DNA of 64,000 bases from contig CM054145.1 of NCBI GenBank assembly GCA_028751875.1, positions 976,329 to 1,040,328 on the forward strand, given 5' to 3'. A program made the translations under genes and the position numbers. The notes beneath the pieces are model-generated. The model was given only the letters and a program-made list of their open reading frames with translations, did no database searches and was not told where the DNA came from. The stretch is from Rapana venosa (taxonomy: Eukaryota > Mollusca > Gastropoda > Neogastropoda > Muricidae). This document shows positions 23,645 to 32,889 of this stretch, in pieces; the stretch's first letter is position 1, and each line of letters starts with the position of its first letter.

Positions 23645-24985
23645 GTGAAAGTTAGTGTACAGTATTGATTGGTGATGGTGTGTGTTGATGTCAGTGAAAG
23701 TTGCTGCACAGTATTGACTATTGATGGTGTGTGTTGATGTCAGTGAAAGTTGCTGCACAGTATTGACTATTGATGGTGTGTGTTGATGTCAGTGAAAGTT
23801 GCTGCACAGTATTGACTATTGATGGTGTGTGTTGATGTCAGTGAAAGTTGCTGCACAGTATTGACTATTGATGGTGTGTGTTGATGTCAGTGAAAGTTGC
23901 TGCACAGTATTGACTATTGATGGTGTGTGTTGTTGTCAGTGACAGTTACTGTAGTGTAGTGTAATTGGTGGTGTGTGTTGATGTCAGTGAAAAGTTACTG
24001 TAGTTAGTGTAATTTGTGGTGTGTGTTGATGTCAGTGACAGTTACTGTAGTGTAGTGTAATGGTGGTGTGTGTTGATGTCAGTGACAGTTACTGTAGTGT
24101 AGTGTAATTGGTGGTGGTGTGTGTTGATGTCAGTGACAGTTACTGTAGTGTAGTGTAATTGGTGGTGGTGTGTGTTGATGTCAGTGACAGTTACTGTAGT
24201 GTAGTGTAATTGGTGGTGTGTGTTGATGTCAGTGACAGTTACTGTAGTGTAGTGTAATAGGTGTGTGTGTTGTCAGTGACAGTTACTGTAGTGTAGTGTA
24301 ATTGGTGTGTGTGTGTTATGTCAGTGACAGTTACTGTAGTGTAGTGTAATTGGGTGGTGTGTGTGTGTCAGTGACAGTTACTGTAGTGTAGTGTAATTGG
24401 TGGTGGTGTGTGTTTGTCAGTGACAGTTACTGTAGTGTAGTGTAATTGGTGGTGGTGTGTGTTGATGTCAGTGACAGTTACTGTAGTGTAGTGTAATTGG
24501 TGGTGGTGTGTGTTGTCAGTGACAGTTACTGTAGTGTAGTGTAATTGGTGGTGTGTGTGTTGTGTCAGTGACAGTTACTGTAGTGTAGTGTAATTGGTGG
24601 TGGTGTGTTGATGTCAGTGACAGTTACTGTAGTGTAGTGTAATAGGTGGTGGTGTGTTTGTCAGTGACAGTTACTGTAGTGTAGTGTAATTGGTGGTGGT
24701 GTGTGTTGATGTCAGTGACAGTTGTGTAGTAGTTAATTGGTTAGGTGTGTGTTTATGTCAGTGAAAGTTACTGTAGTGTAGTGTAATAGGTGGTGTGTGT
24801 TGATGTCAGGACAGTTACGTAGTATGTAATGTGGTGTGTGTATATGTCAGTGACAGTAGTAGTGTAGGTAATAGGTGTGTGTGTTGATGTCAGTGAAAGT
24901 TGGTGTAGTGTATAATTGGTAGTGAAGTGTATTGGTGGTGTGTTTGAGTCAGTGACGTTACTGTATTAGTGTAAATGTTGGTGGT
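23645..24985. repeat. ~49-50-bp minisatellite filling intron 3
   Basis: There are two related unit types. Six copies of about 49 bp contain GTGAAAGTTGCTGCACAGTA. They are followed by about 22 copies containing GTGACAGTTACTGTAGTGTA and GTGTGTTGATGTCA. Units at 24720-24985 carry many single-base gaps. The array occupies nearly the whole space between exon 3 and the exon 4 acceptor. Confidence 0.93.
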
Positions 24986-25002
24986 TGTGTTTCTTGCAAC
25001 AG

Positions 25003-25075
25003 GCCGACATGCTACAGCACACTATGTCATTTCATCACACGTGCGATTGCCCACATCAAACTGACAGTAAACAAG
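25003..25075 (+). CDS. TMEM181: TMEM181 coding exon 4 (tentative)
   Basis: The acceptor CTTGCAACAG is followed by an in-phase open segment, ADMLQHTMSF...PHQTDSKQ, ending at a weak donor (CAAG, then GTCAGA). With this donor the last base joins exon 5 to give Gly, and TDSKQG-TVFEQDFRM lines up roughly with the family's DQSKE-TSIKTSFPM stretch. An earlier donor (A, then GTAAAC, exon end 25066) gives the same phase. The middle of the exon resembles the family poorly, and the array just upstream (24720-24985) is full of small indels. A base error inside this exon is therefore possible. Confidence 0.5.
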
Positions 25076-25092
25076 GTCAGAAAGGAGTGTCA

Positions 25093-25094
<2 letters not shown>

Positions 25095-25123
<29 letters not shown>

Positions 25124-25185
25124 GTGTGTGTTGTGTTGTTGTGTGTGTGTGTTGTGTGGTGTATGTGTGTGTGTGTGTGTGTGTG
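25095..25185. repeat. GT microsatellite just after exon 4
   Basis: Interrupted (GT)n beginning about 20 bases after the exon 4 donor. Confidence 0.9.
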
Positions 25186-25389
25186 AGTCAAAGTCAAACT
25201 TTTTATTTTCAGATGGTAGATTGAATAAGCAGTGCAGTTGCTTTTTTTCATCAAGCCATCTATCTAAAAAAAAAAAATAATGTTAATATATATATGCATA
25301 CATAGAATATGAAAACCTAAACAATGACAGACCATACAAATCAAACAAAAGAATAATAATGAGTGTGTGTGTGTTTTAAAATATATTTT

Positions 25390-25600
25390 AGTGTTTATTT
25401 TTAAGGAGAATGGAATAAGATTTTGTGTCCTTTTTTTACACCCAGTCCCCATGTGTGTGCAGTTATGTGAGTTGTCTCATCTTTTCTCACTGGCACACAA
25501 TGGCCTACTCTTCCAAAAAGTAGGACAGGTTTTAATGTATGCACAAGATTTCTGCTTGTGTTAGCACATGGGACCTCAGTTTATAATTTTATTCCAGGGA
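25390..25600 (-). mobile_element. SINE family A, partial
   Basis: The reverse-oriented body contains ACACAATGGCCTACTCTTCC, AGGTTTTAATGTATGCACAA and CACATGGGACCTCAGTTTAT, as in the fuller copy at 37324-37697. The tRNA head is missing. Confidence 0.7.
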
Positions 25601-25734
25601 CGTGTGTGTGTGTGTGTATGTGTGAGAGAGAGAGAGCATTTTGTTTATCTGGCTCAGTGATTACAGGTTCCCTGTCTTTATTCATCATTATTCATTTCAT
25701 TTTCATACCACTTTAAGTTACGGCAGATTTGTCT

Positions 25735-25850
25735 GCATGAAATTTGGGCTAATCTCCCTGGGGAGAGAGTGTCGTCACAAGAGCAGCGTCACCCATTATT
25801 CTTTTTTTTTTCCTGTCTGCAACTGTAATTTTTGCAGTATGTCTGCATAA
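25735..25850 (-). mobile_element. SINE family D, 3' part (reverse)
   Basis: The reverse complement gives the GTGACGCTGCTCTTGTG.. module, the CTCTCCC..GGGAGA stem and AATTTCATGC, matching 18160-18240. Confidence 0.75.
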
Positions 25851-26059
25851 CTACCAGTTTTTCCCTTTGTTCAGACCTGTCCCTTCACCTTGTTCATACC
25901 ACCTGTCTACCTGTCCCTGTAACTCATTCATACACATAACCTGTGAAGAAGATTTACACATAACCTGTAATGACAATTTACGTTGTAAGGGTGCAGGGAT
26001 TTTTTATAACCTGTGAAGACAATTTACGTTATAAAGGTGAAGGGATTTTTTTTATATAG

Positions 26060-26445
26060 GTAACTGGTGTATTGGGATTTCAGGGACAGCCTTTGAACAA
26101 GATGTTGGAGAAAGGAATCTGTGTATAAAACTGGTATGTGTAGATTTCTGGGGTAGCCTTTGAACAAGATATTGGAGAAAGGAATCTGTGTATAAAACTG
26201 GTATGTGTAGATTTCTGGGGTAGCCTTTGAGCAGGAAAGATATTGGAGAAAGAAATCTGTGTATAAAACTGGTGTGTAGATTTCTGGGGTAGCCTTTGAA
26301 CAAGATATTGGAGAAAGGAATCTGTGTATAAAACTGGTATGTGTAGATTTCTGGGGTAGCCTTTGAGCAGGAAAGATATCAGTGAAAGGATTGCTGTTCA
26401 ATAACTGCTGTATGGGCAGTTCAGGGAACACCCATGAACAAGGTT
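26060..26445. repeat. ~66-bp minisatellite resembling the exon 5 start
   Basis: Five to six units with TTTCTGGGGTAGCCTTTGAA, CAAGATATTGGAGAAAGGAA and TCTGTGTATAAAACTGGTA. The first unit reads ATTTCAGGGACAGCCTTTGA, close to the exon 5 junction ATTTCAGGGACTGTCTTTGA at 26535. Confidence 0.9.
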
Positions 26446-26541
26446 TCTTTATCTAGTTATCTCTATCAATGATCAGTTTGAGAGACCAAATGACAATCGC
26501 CTGGAATCCACACTGAGTGAGTGTTTACTGAATGATTTCAG

Positions 26542-26681
26542 GGACTGTCTTTGAGCAAGATTTTCGCATGGGAATCTTGATACGTGGAGTGAATGGCGAT
26601 GCTCAGACTGTGGTGAAGTCCGACAACCCAGCGCTGAGCACAGAGATGCACAACAGAACACGCAAACTGCGCTGCAGTCAG
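26542..26681 (+). CDS. TMEM181: TMEM181 coding exon 5 (GOLD-like region)
   Basis: The acceptor is GATTTCAG and the donor is GTAGGA. It enters in phase 1 and leaves in phase 0, encoding about residues 89-135 with TVFEQDFRMGILIRGVNG and MHNRTRKLRCSQ. The HNRTR motif, including an N-x-T glycosylation sequon, is conserved with vertebrate TMEM181 (HNRTRTL). The Cys in RCSQ and the Cys opening exon 6 fall in the conserved cysteine region. The array upstream (26060-26445) carries repeated degenerate copies of this exon's first ~40 bases. Confidence 0.9.
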
Positions 26682-26799
26682 GTAGGAGAGGGCAGGTCGT
26701 CTGGTGTCTGTTGTCTGTGACTTTGTCAGGTAACTACTTCACAGGGATGACTTTCCCCTCCTCGTTCCTTGGCTAGAGCTCTGATGTTCACCAGATTTT

Positions 26800-26880
26800 A
26801 ATGTTGCAACCGTTTTCCCCACCATGTAGGCAGCCGTTTTCTGACTGACAGGATAGTGTCTAAACACAGTGCCTGTGTGG
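26800..26880. mobile_element. SINE family C fragment
   Basis: GCAACCGTTTTCCCCACCAT and GTAGGCAGCC resemble the opening of the element at 55250-55505 and a fragment at 47860-47910. Confidence 0.5.
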
Positions 26881-26904
26881 ATGCATTTGAAAAAAACAAA
26901 ACTA

Positions 26905-27158
26905 ACTCTCATCCATTCCTACGGCACAAAATGGCCTATTCATCTGAAAGGCAGAACAGGTTTTTAACATTACAAGATGTTTTGCATGCATCCACACTCA
27001 GAGCCTCAGTTTACAGTTTCATCTGAAAGACTTTGACAATCAGTTCAATTTTCTGTTCAAATTGGGAAGAAAGGGCAAGGCTGGGAATCAAACCTAGAAC
27101 CTAACAGTCTACTTGTTAGGCAGGTGAACGTCTTAACCACCCTGCCACCTTCCTTCTT
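26905..27158 (-). mobile_element. tRNA-derived SINE, family A
   Basis: The reverse complement starts GGAAGGTGGCAGGGTGGTTA (box A-like), then a box B-like GGTTTGATTCC, CCTTGCCCTTTCTTCCCAA and the common body. Same family as 37324-37697 and 42888-43117. Confidence 0.8.
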
Positions 27159-27469
27159 ATATGGATGCCTTTTACTCATTTATATCTATAGTTTCTTCAG
27201 AAAAGGATGTAAAACTGCCCAACTGCAGTTGTGAGAAAAATACTATGATTTTTTTTTTCCTGATGTAAAGCACACATTTTCAGTTAGTTTTACCACTGTG
27301 ATTTTGATAAGAACTAGTGGCACAAGTGCTCAGTGAATGGCTCGTACCAACTATTTTCAGCTGCAACAGAACAGTGCCCAGTGAAACATGACTGGTCCAG
27401 AACAGCAGTATGGACAGATGTTGCAAAATTTAATGACTTCTAATTACAATTTTTAAAGGTAAAAGTAAG

Positions 27470-27720
27470 GATGTCCTATAACCTAGTGGTCATTGGGAGT
27501 GAGGCATCAGAAACCTCAGCTTCTCCAGGGGTCAGCATATTGAGGGTGGCGCCCATCTCCTATGCCTCACTGCTTTACCTTCCCTGACCCTAAAGAGGCA
27601 GGTACACATTTACAGCTGGGTGAACTTGGGGACTGTATTGAAACCAAGGCGCGCAGACGGTCGCTCATCCAATTGGTAACCACGCTCAATGCTCAGGTTC
27701 ACATATCAAATCCTTAATAG
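27470..27720 (+). mobile_element. SINE-like element, family B
   Basis: It contains CATTTACAGCTGGGTGAACT, GTATTGAAACCAAGGCGCGC and GCTCATCCAATTGGTAACCA, parallel to the reverse copy at 15540-15720. Confidence 0.6.
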
Positions 27721-28330
27721 AAAATTTTGTTAATGAATGGAGAACTGAGCTTTGGAATAATAGCATATGCCTTTATCATATAAGATTGATGTTGGAACTG
27801 AAAAAACATATAACTTGTCTGCCAGATGTGTATGTCTACGTGCTTATAAAATTTCATTGTAGTTGTCACAAGCTTCCTATTGAGGTTGGATGTTTCCATA
27901 ATATACCACAGGAAGAAAGAATATGTTCAAAATGCAATATGTGACTTATGTCTGTTTTAGATTATGAATTTCATTTTATCATGGAATCATAACCCTTTTA
28001 ACATTTACAACAAGATTTTATATTTCAGCATTTTCTACAACCCATGTTCAGTTATAATTTTTATAGACTGATGAAATGTAAATCTTGAAAAGTTCTCCTT
28101 TCTCTCAAAATTAATAAGATTTGCAAGTATTTCTTGAAATTTCATTTGCTGTCCACAAGTGTAGTTTGTGTAAATTGCTATATTTGCTTTTCAGTTCATG
28201 TTAGTATTGACAATATTTTTGGGTATATTGCTGTAAGGTTTACTCTGCTGTTGAATTTGTTTGTAATCCTCCATACCCCAAAATGGGTGAAAGAAATTAA
28301 TCTCAAGATCTTGAAAACACAAGCATGCTA
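27700..28330 (+). pseudogene. LINE 3' end fragment (RT C-terminal region)
   Basis: The + strand translation reads LIENFVNEWRTELWN, RLMLELKKHITCLP, KFHCSCHKLPIEVGCF, PQEERICSKCNM, a stop, and DYEFHFIMES. This is the C-terminal pattern of non-LTR retrotransposons: a basic helix, CxxC, then EFHF..EC. The last Cys is Ser here, and stops interrupt the frame. A relative on the opposite strand lies at 47046-47205. The clade is not assigned. Confidence 0.75.
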
Positions 28331-29314
28331 AGAAAACAAGTCATAACTTCATAACTATGTAATGGATGGTTTTCAAATTTCACAATGTTAATGTAATGTA
28401 AACAAACTATTGATAGAAGTGTTTGTTTCTTGAAAGTAAATAGCAAAATTGGTGACCAAACCAAAAATACAACATTTTGCAAATATAAAACAAAACTGAG
28501 AAGCTAAGGCAAAGAAAATTAAAAAAAAATTCTTTGTACAGATAAAAGTTGAATACAAGTGTAAAAAGCAAAACCAAAAAGGAAAACAAAGATTATGCTG
28601 GCACACCATTTCAAAGGACCCATGGCATCATACGTGTGTAGCTGTCATTATGAAAACACTAATTCAGAGACATAATTGTCATCTCTCCCTTCACCGCTTA
28701 GCCTAGTTATTTATTTATCAAGTGATTGCAATAACTGTAGGAACTGGCCTGTACATTTCCAATTTGGGGATAAGAGTGTGTGCTTTCCACCAAGTATCAG
28801 CAGTTGTCAGTGGGTGTGGCTGTATTTGCCCTGCCTACCTTGAACAGTCGGTTGAGAGTTACATCTGCCATTTGTAATAGCTTCCACTGTATCTCTGGTA
28901 GCTTATGATTGATGATATTGCCATCGTTTTTAGCTCAATCCCCATATTCATTCCTATCATAGTCCATAATCCACTCACAAACCTGCTGAGTGGCTTCTTT
29001 AGCAGAGAGACATTGTGAGCATTTACTGATATTGATTGATAGGCAATAGATCAGTGCAGAAAAGTGCCAATGTGGCATGTAAACAAACCATTTTAGAATG
29101 AGTGTAAGCTATCAGACTGAATAATTTCACAAAAAGACCCAAAAGAATGCTCCATTCTAGCTTAGTGCTCTCTCGTGAGTATACTAGTGATCGGGTGATA
29201 TGGATGGATGAGGTTTATTGTAAATGGGATAGAAGGAGTTAAGTCATCTGCAATCAGACCTCAGAGATGAATTGATGTTGGATATATCTATCTATCTATC
29301 TGTCTGTGTTGCAG
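28331..29314. other. Intron 5 remainder, nothing recognised
   Basis: A/T-rich unique sequence, ending in a short (ATCT)n run just before the exon 6 acceptor. Confidence 0.5.
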
Positions 29315-29434
29315 CGATGTGAAGACTTGATCTTGATGCACCTGGGCTTCCTGGACTTTTCCTACTACTTCATCACCATCCGCTTCTACAATTTGGAAGA
29401 TACCAAGTTCAACATCCGCAGCATCACCTTTGAT
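29315..29434 (+). CDS. TMEM181: TMEM181 coding exon 6 (end of the luminal domain)
   Basis: The acceptor TGTGTTGCAG and donor GTCAGT enclose 40 codons in phase 0: RCEDLILMHLGFLDFSYYF, then ITIRFYNLED and FNIRSITFD. The family equivalent is CAEIIVAHLGYLNYTQYTV. This is a beta-rich segment ahead of the helix bundle. It is followed by a long T/C-rich interspersed element. Confidence 0.92.
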
Positions 29435-29614
29435 GTCAGTCGCCTCTCTGCCTCTCCTCCTCTGTCCTTGGGCTTTGTCTTCCTCTCTGTGTTTCGGTTG
29501 TTTGTGTGTCAGTGCCTCTTTGTGTCTGGGTTCTTTGTGTGTCGGCGACTCTCCGTTCCGTGTTTCGGTTCTTTGTGCCCCCCGGGGGCCTCCTCCCCCC
29601 CCCCCCGCCAATTC

Positions 29615-29830
29615 TCTTGGTGATGCCAGGGACTCTTTCCCAATAAACAGCGGCTTAGCTTCTGGAAATGCTGTGCTAGAAATTTCTCCTTTTCTATCAC
29701 TGTCTGTTTTTGTCTTCTTCTTTACCTTTGATTCCCCCTCCCCCCCCCCTCTATCTCTTTCTCTGTCTCTCTGTCTGTCTTGCTTACTTCCCAGTCTATT
29801 CTCCTGCCTTTTTCCCAAGCGTGTCGGACC
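29615..29830 (-). mobile_element. Interspersed element F (reverse)
   Basis: Contains AATAAACAGCGGCTTAGCTT, TGTGCTAGAAATTTCTCC and a long T/C-rich stretch. Reversed, this parallels 35290-35535 (AATTTCTAGCACAGAATTGC, GGGGATGCTGTTTAAACTG). A third partial copy abuts the telomere at 63524-63610. Confidence 0.65.
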
Positions 29831-30485
29831 ATGATTTCTCTTCAGATGTTACAACAGATTTTGCCTGTCTTTTTTGTTCTGGTGACCAGATAGTGAGATT
29901 GTGAACTCTGGGATGAGCACAGGATGATGCCCATTCTGCATTTATTATAGCATTTTAAAAATATTTTGTTGATCATTTTGAGATGTTTATCATTTTGAAG
30001 GTGTTTTTAAAAAGTTTTTGGTGGTTGTTTTTTAAAACTGGGAACAGTAAATCAAGTGGAAAGGCTATCATCCTCAGCACAGCCTGGTTTTATTGGCCTT
30101 AAGGAATGAAGTGGTCAATGTCCTTTGTCATCTAATTTTTTTTTTTCTAGATTGATTGAGTTGGTATTTGAAGGGATTACAAAGTGTTGATTTTGATCAT
30201 GAGGTGAATTTTATTGGAGCCACTGAAAGTAGGTGAGTGACAGCTGTGATATGGCTGTAAACAACATGAAAGGAAATAACTTCTTTCTTTTTTTCTTCAG
30301 TTCAGGACATAGTGCTGACTGTCTTGTTTTTTGCTTTATTTTATTTTATATTTTTCATTTGATATTCTTCCTCAGTTCTGTCTATTGAGCTGGCAGGTGT
30401 TGACTGTCGTTTCGATTTTAAATCTAAAAAACAAGAAATGAGTTGAGGGCAAGCTGCTGACTGGTGTGTCGTGTTGATGTTTCAG

Positions 30486-30566
30486 TTCAAGAGCTACAAC
30501 ACGTCCTTCACACAGATCGAGATCTGGATCAGATTTGTCTTCCTTATCATGACCTTTTTCGCCACT
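30486..30566 (+). CDS. TMEM181: TMEM181 coding exon 7 (second transmembrane helix)
   Basis: The acceptor is GTTTCAG and the donor is GTGAGTC. It holds 27 codons in phase 0, FKSYNTSFTQIEIWIRF followed by VFLIMTFFAT. This matches the family block WKTYNPAFSRLEIWFRF...LTFIVT. The hydrophobic run starts a membrane helix that continues into exon 8. Confidence 0.93.
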
Positions 30567-30631
30567 GTGAGTCAGGCTTGTGTGTGTGTTGTCTGTGTGT
30601 GTGTGTGTGTCTTTGTGTGTTGTCTGTGTGT

Positions 30632-30998
30632 GTTTGTGTTTTATTTATTTTATTTACTTTTTGTTTCAAGGATAATGGAATGATCACTCATGTGCTTTTT
30701 TACATCCAGTCCCCATGTGTATGTAGTTTTGTAAATTTTGTCATCTGTTCCCACTGGCACACATTGGCCTACTCTTCTGAAAAGTGGAACAGGTTTTAAT
30801 TTGTGTGCAAGATGTTCTTTGCGCATTTGCACATGGGACCTCAATTTATAGTGTCATCTAAAGGACTTTTTGGGGAGGTGGAGTCTGCTCTGATGTTATC
30901 ACCAGGGGAAAATGTCTCCTTGAACGAGATTTGAACCTGGGTCAGCAGATCACAAGTGCAATGGTCTAACCGACCAGGCTGTTCCATCTGTCTGTTCT
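30632..30998 (-). mobile_element. tRNA-derived SINE, family A variant
   Basis: The right end, reversed, gives a tRNA-like head with box A-like GCCTGGTCGGTTAGACC and box B-like GGTTCAAATCTC. The body has CACACATTGGCCTACTCTTC and GATGTTCTTTGCGCATTTGC, and a CCTTGAAACAAAAAG tail in reverse. Confidence 0.75.
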
Positions 30999-31814
30999 TT
31001 CACACATGCCTGCATAAATGCTTGCATAATTTGTATATGTTGTGTTTGTCTTTAAGTCTGTACATGTTTGTGTATTAAAGTCCAAGTTCTATTTTCAGAT
31101 GGTACCTTGAATAAACCAAATATATGTTTTATTTTCATATGAGTTAAAAACGTGTAGAAAAGGAAGTAGTGATGATAATAACGGTGTTGAGTCTAGGCTG
31201 TGCCATTGCTGGCTTCCCACATATTTGGCTTTCCAGGTGCAAAACAGAATCATGCAGCGCTCCCCAATGGACTCAAAAAACAAACGAATGCCACATAACT
31301 GAACAACAGATGTTCCATCATGGCTGCCGTGTGTATTGTCTGGATAACAGTAAAACCAAGAGCCATTTTCTGTTGACATTTCTGATTGGCTAAGTGCTTC
31401 AATTTGGAACATCCACTGTTTCCTTTTTGACACTGTTGAATTTCACTTTGAAAACAAGATGGTGAGAAATGTGGACATTGGGAGATGCCATTCACAAAAC
31501 ATTAAGCAAAAGAGAACAATGGTGACACCTCGTCAAGAATGAGTGCTTTGTTTTGTGCGCTGCTTGATGCAGTGTAACAGGTCTCTGGCTTCAGTATGTT
31601 ACTGATCATGTTCATTTCACTTTATGACCCTGCAGAGATTTCCAATTTCAGAACCTACCAGCGTAGAAAAACAGCTAGTTGTGCAAAGATCGAAAAAACG
31701 AAAATAGTGATAATATCAGAGAGTGAGAACTTGCAGAAGTGAATTGAAATGATCTTGTGAGCATTGTATTCCTTTGGAATCTAGCTTGACCATTGCATTA
31801 GCCAACAAGTCAAC
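30999..31814. other. Intron 7 stretch, partly repetitive
   Basis: 31078-31125 resembles 25185-25230 (TTTTCAGATGGTA, TTGAATAA), so an interspersed fragment is present. The rest is unassigned. Open frames here have no recognisable domain. Confidence 0.45.
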
Positions 31815-32700
31815 CACGGCTGTTGATAGTCAACTCAAAGTATCCCAAGACAATAGTAGTAGTCACTGTGTAGAGTCAGCGGCTGTTGATAGTCAACTCA
31901 AAGACACTAGTAGTAGTCACTGTGTAGAGTCAGCGGCTGTTGATAGTCAACTCAAAGACAATAGTAGTAGTCACTGTGTAGAGTCAGCGGCTGTTGATAG
32001 TCAACTCGAAGACAATAGTAGTAGTCACTGTGTAGAGTCAGCGGCTGTTGATAGTCAACTCAAAGACAATAGTAGTAGTCACTGTGTAGAGTCAGCGGCT
32101 GTTGATAGTCAACTCAAAGACAATAGTAGTAGTCACTGTGTAGAGTCAGCGGCTGTTGATAGTCAACTCAAAGACAATAGTAGTAGTAACTGTGTAGTCA
32201 GCGGTTGTTGATAGTCAACTCAAAGACAATAGTAGTAGTCAACTCAAAGACAGGTAGTAGTCAACTCAAAGACAATAGTAGTAGTCAACTCAAAGACAAT
32301 AGTAGTAGTCAACTCAAAGACAATAGTAGTAGTCAACTCAAAGACAATAGTAGTAGTCAACTCAAAGACAATAGTAGTAGTCAACTCAAAGACAATAGGG
32401 AGAGTCAACTCAAGAACAATTGTAGTTCACTCAAATGACAATTAGTAGTAGTCAACTCAAAGCAATAGTTATAGTCAACTCAAAGACAATATAGCACTCA
32501 AAGACAATTAGTGTAGTCAATCGAAAGGCAATAGATGTAGTCACTCAAAGGCATAGTGTTTGTTCAACCTCAAAGCATTAGTGTAGTCAACTCAAAGGAT
32601 AATTAGTATGTCAACTCAAAGGCAATGTATAGTCAACTCAAAACATGTAGTAGTCAACTCAAATCAATAGTAGTAGTCAACTCAAAGCAATAGTAGTATA
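31815..32700. repeat. 54-bp to 24-bp nested minisatellite
   Basis: Seven units of 54 bp carry TGTAGAGTCAGCGGCTGTTG and AGTCAACTCAAAGACAATAG. They give way to about 25 units of 24 bp (AGTCAACTCAAAGACAATAG plus TAGT). The short unit is a sub-part of the long one. From 32440 on the units contain many single-base gaps. Both unit lengths are multiples of three, which alone creates long open frames. Confidence 0.92.
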
Positions 32701-32814
32701 ACTTTGTGTATCAGGGAGGCTCCAGTTGCAGTGTGTTTTGGGTGGGAGAACGAATTAGGTGAGAGGATAGATATAGAATAATTGATATTTTCCTATTGCT
32801 CATATCATCATGGA

Positions 32815-32885
32815 TGGGGGCAGGACAGCCTAGTGGTTAGAGGGTTACGCTCGTGATCTGAAAGCCCAGGATTTAGATACCACGT
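32815..32885 (+). mobile_element. SINE tRNA-like head fragment
   Basis: GGGGGCAGGACAGCCTAGTG, GTTAGAGGGTTACGCTCGTG and a box B-like GGATTTAGATACC resemble the head at 22898-22970. It is truncated by the array that follows. Confidence 0.6.
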
Positions 32886-32889
32886 TTAT

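Noticed and set aside
29288..29834. Open frames of 176 and 134 codons overlapping exon 6
   Set aside because: The reverse frame is the antisense of exon 6 plus the A/G-rich side of element F. The forward frame reads through the exon 6 donor into T/C-rich intron sequence.
31095..31495. Reverse open frames of 112 and 81 codons in intron 7
   Set aside because: No recognisable domain, no splice partners, and part of the segment resembles an interspersed fragment at 25185. Not supported as a gene.
31774..32438. Open frames of 145 and 77 codons with SSHCVESAAVDSQLKDN- and SSQLKDN-type repeats, superficially like a repeat protein
   Set aside because: The unit lengths (54 and 24 bp) are multiples of three, so a frame stays open by arithmetic. 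The sequence lies inside TMEM181 intron 7 and has no start context or domain.
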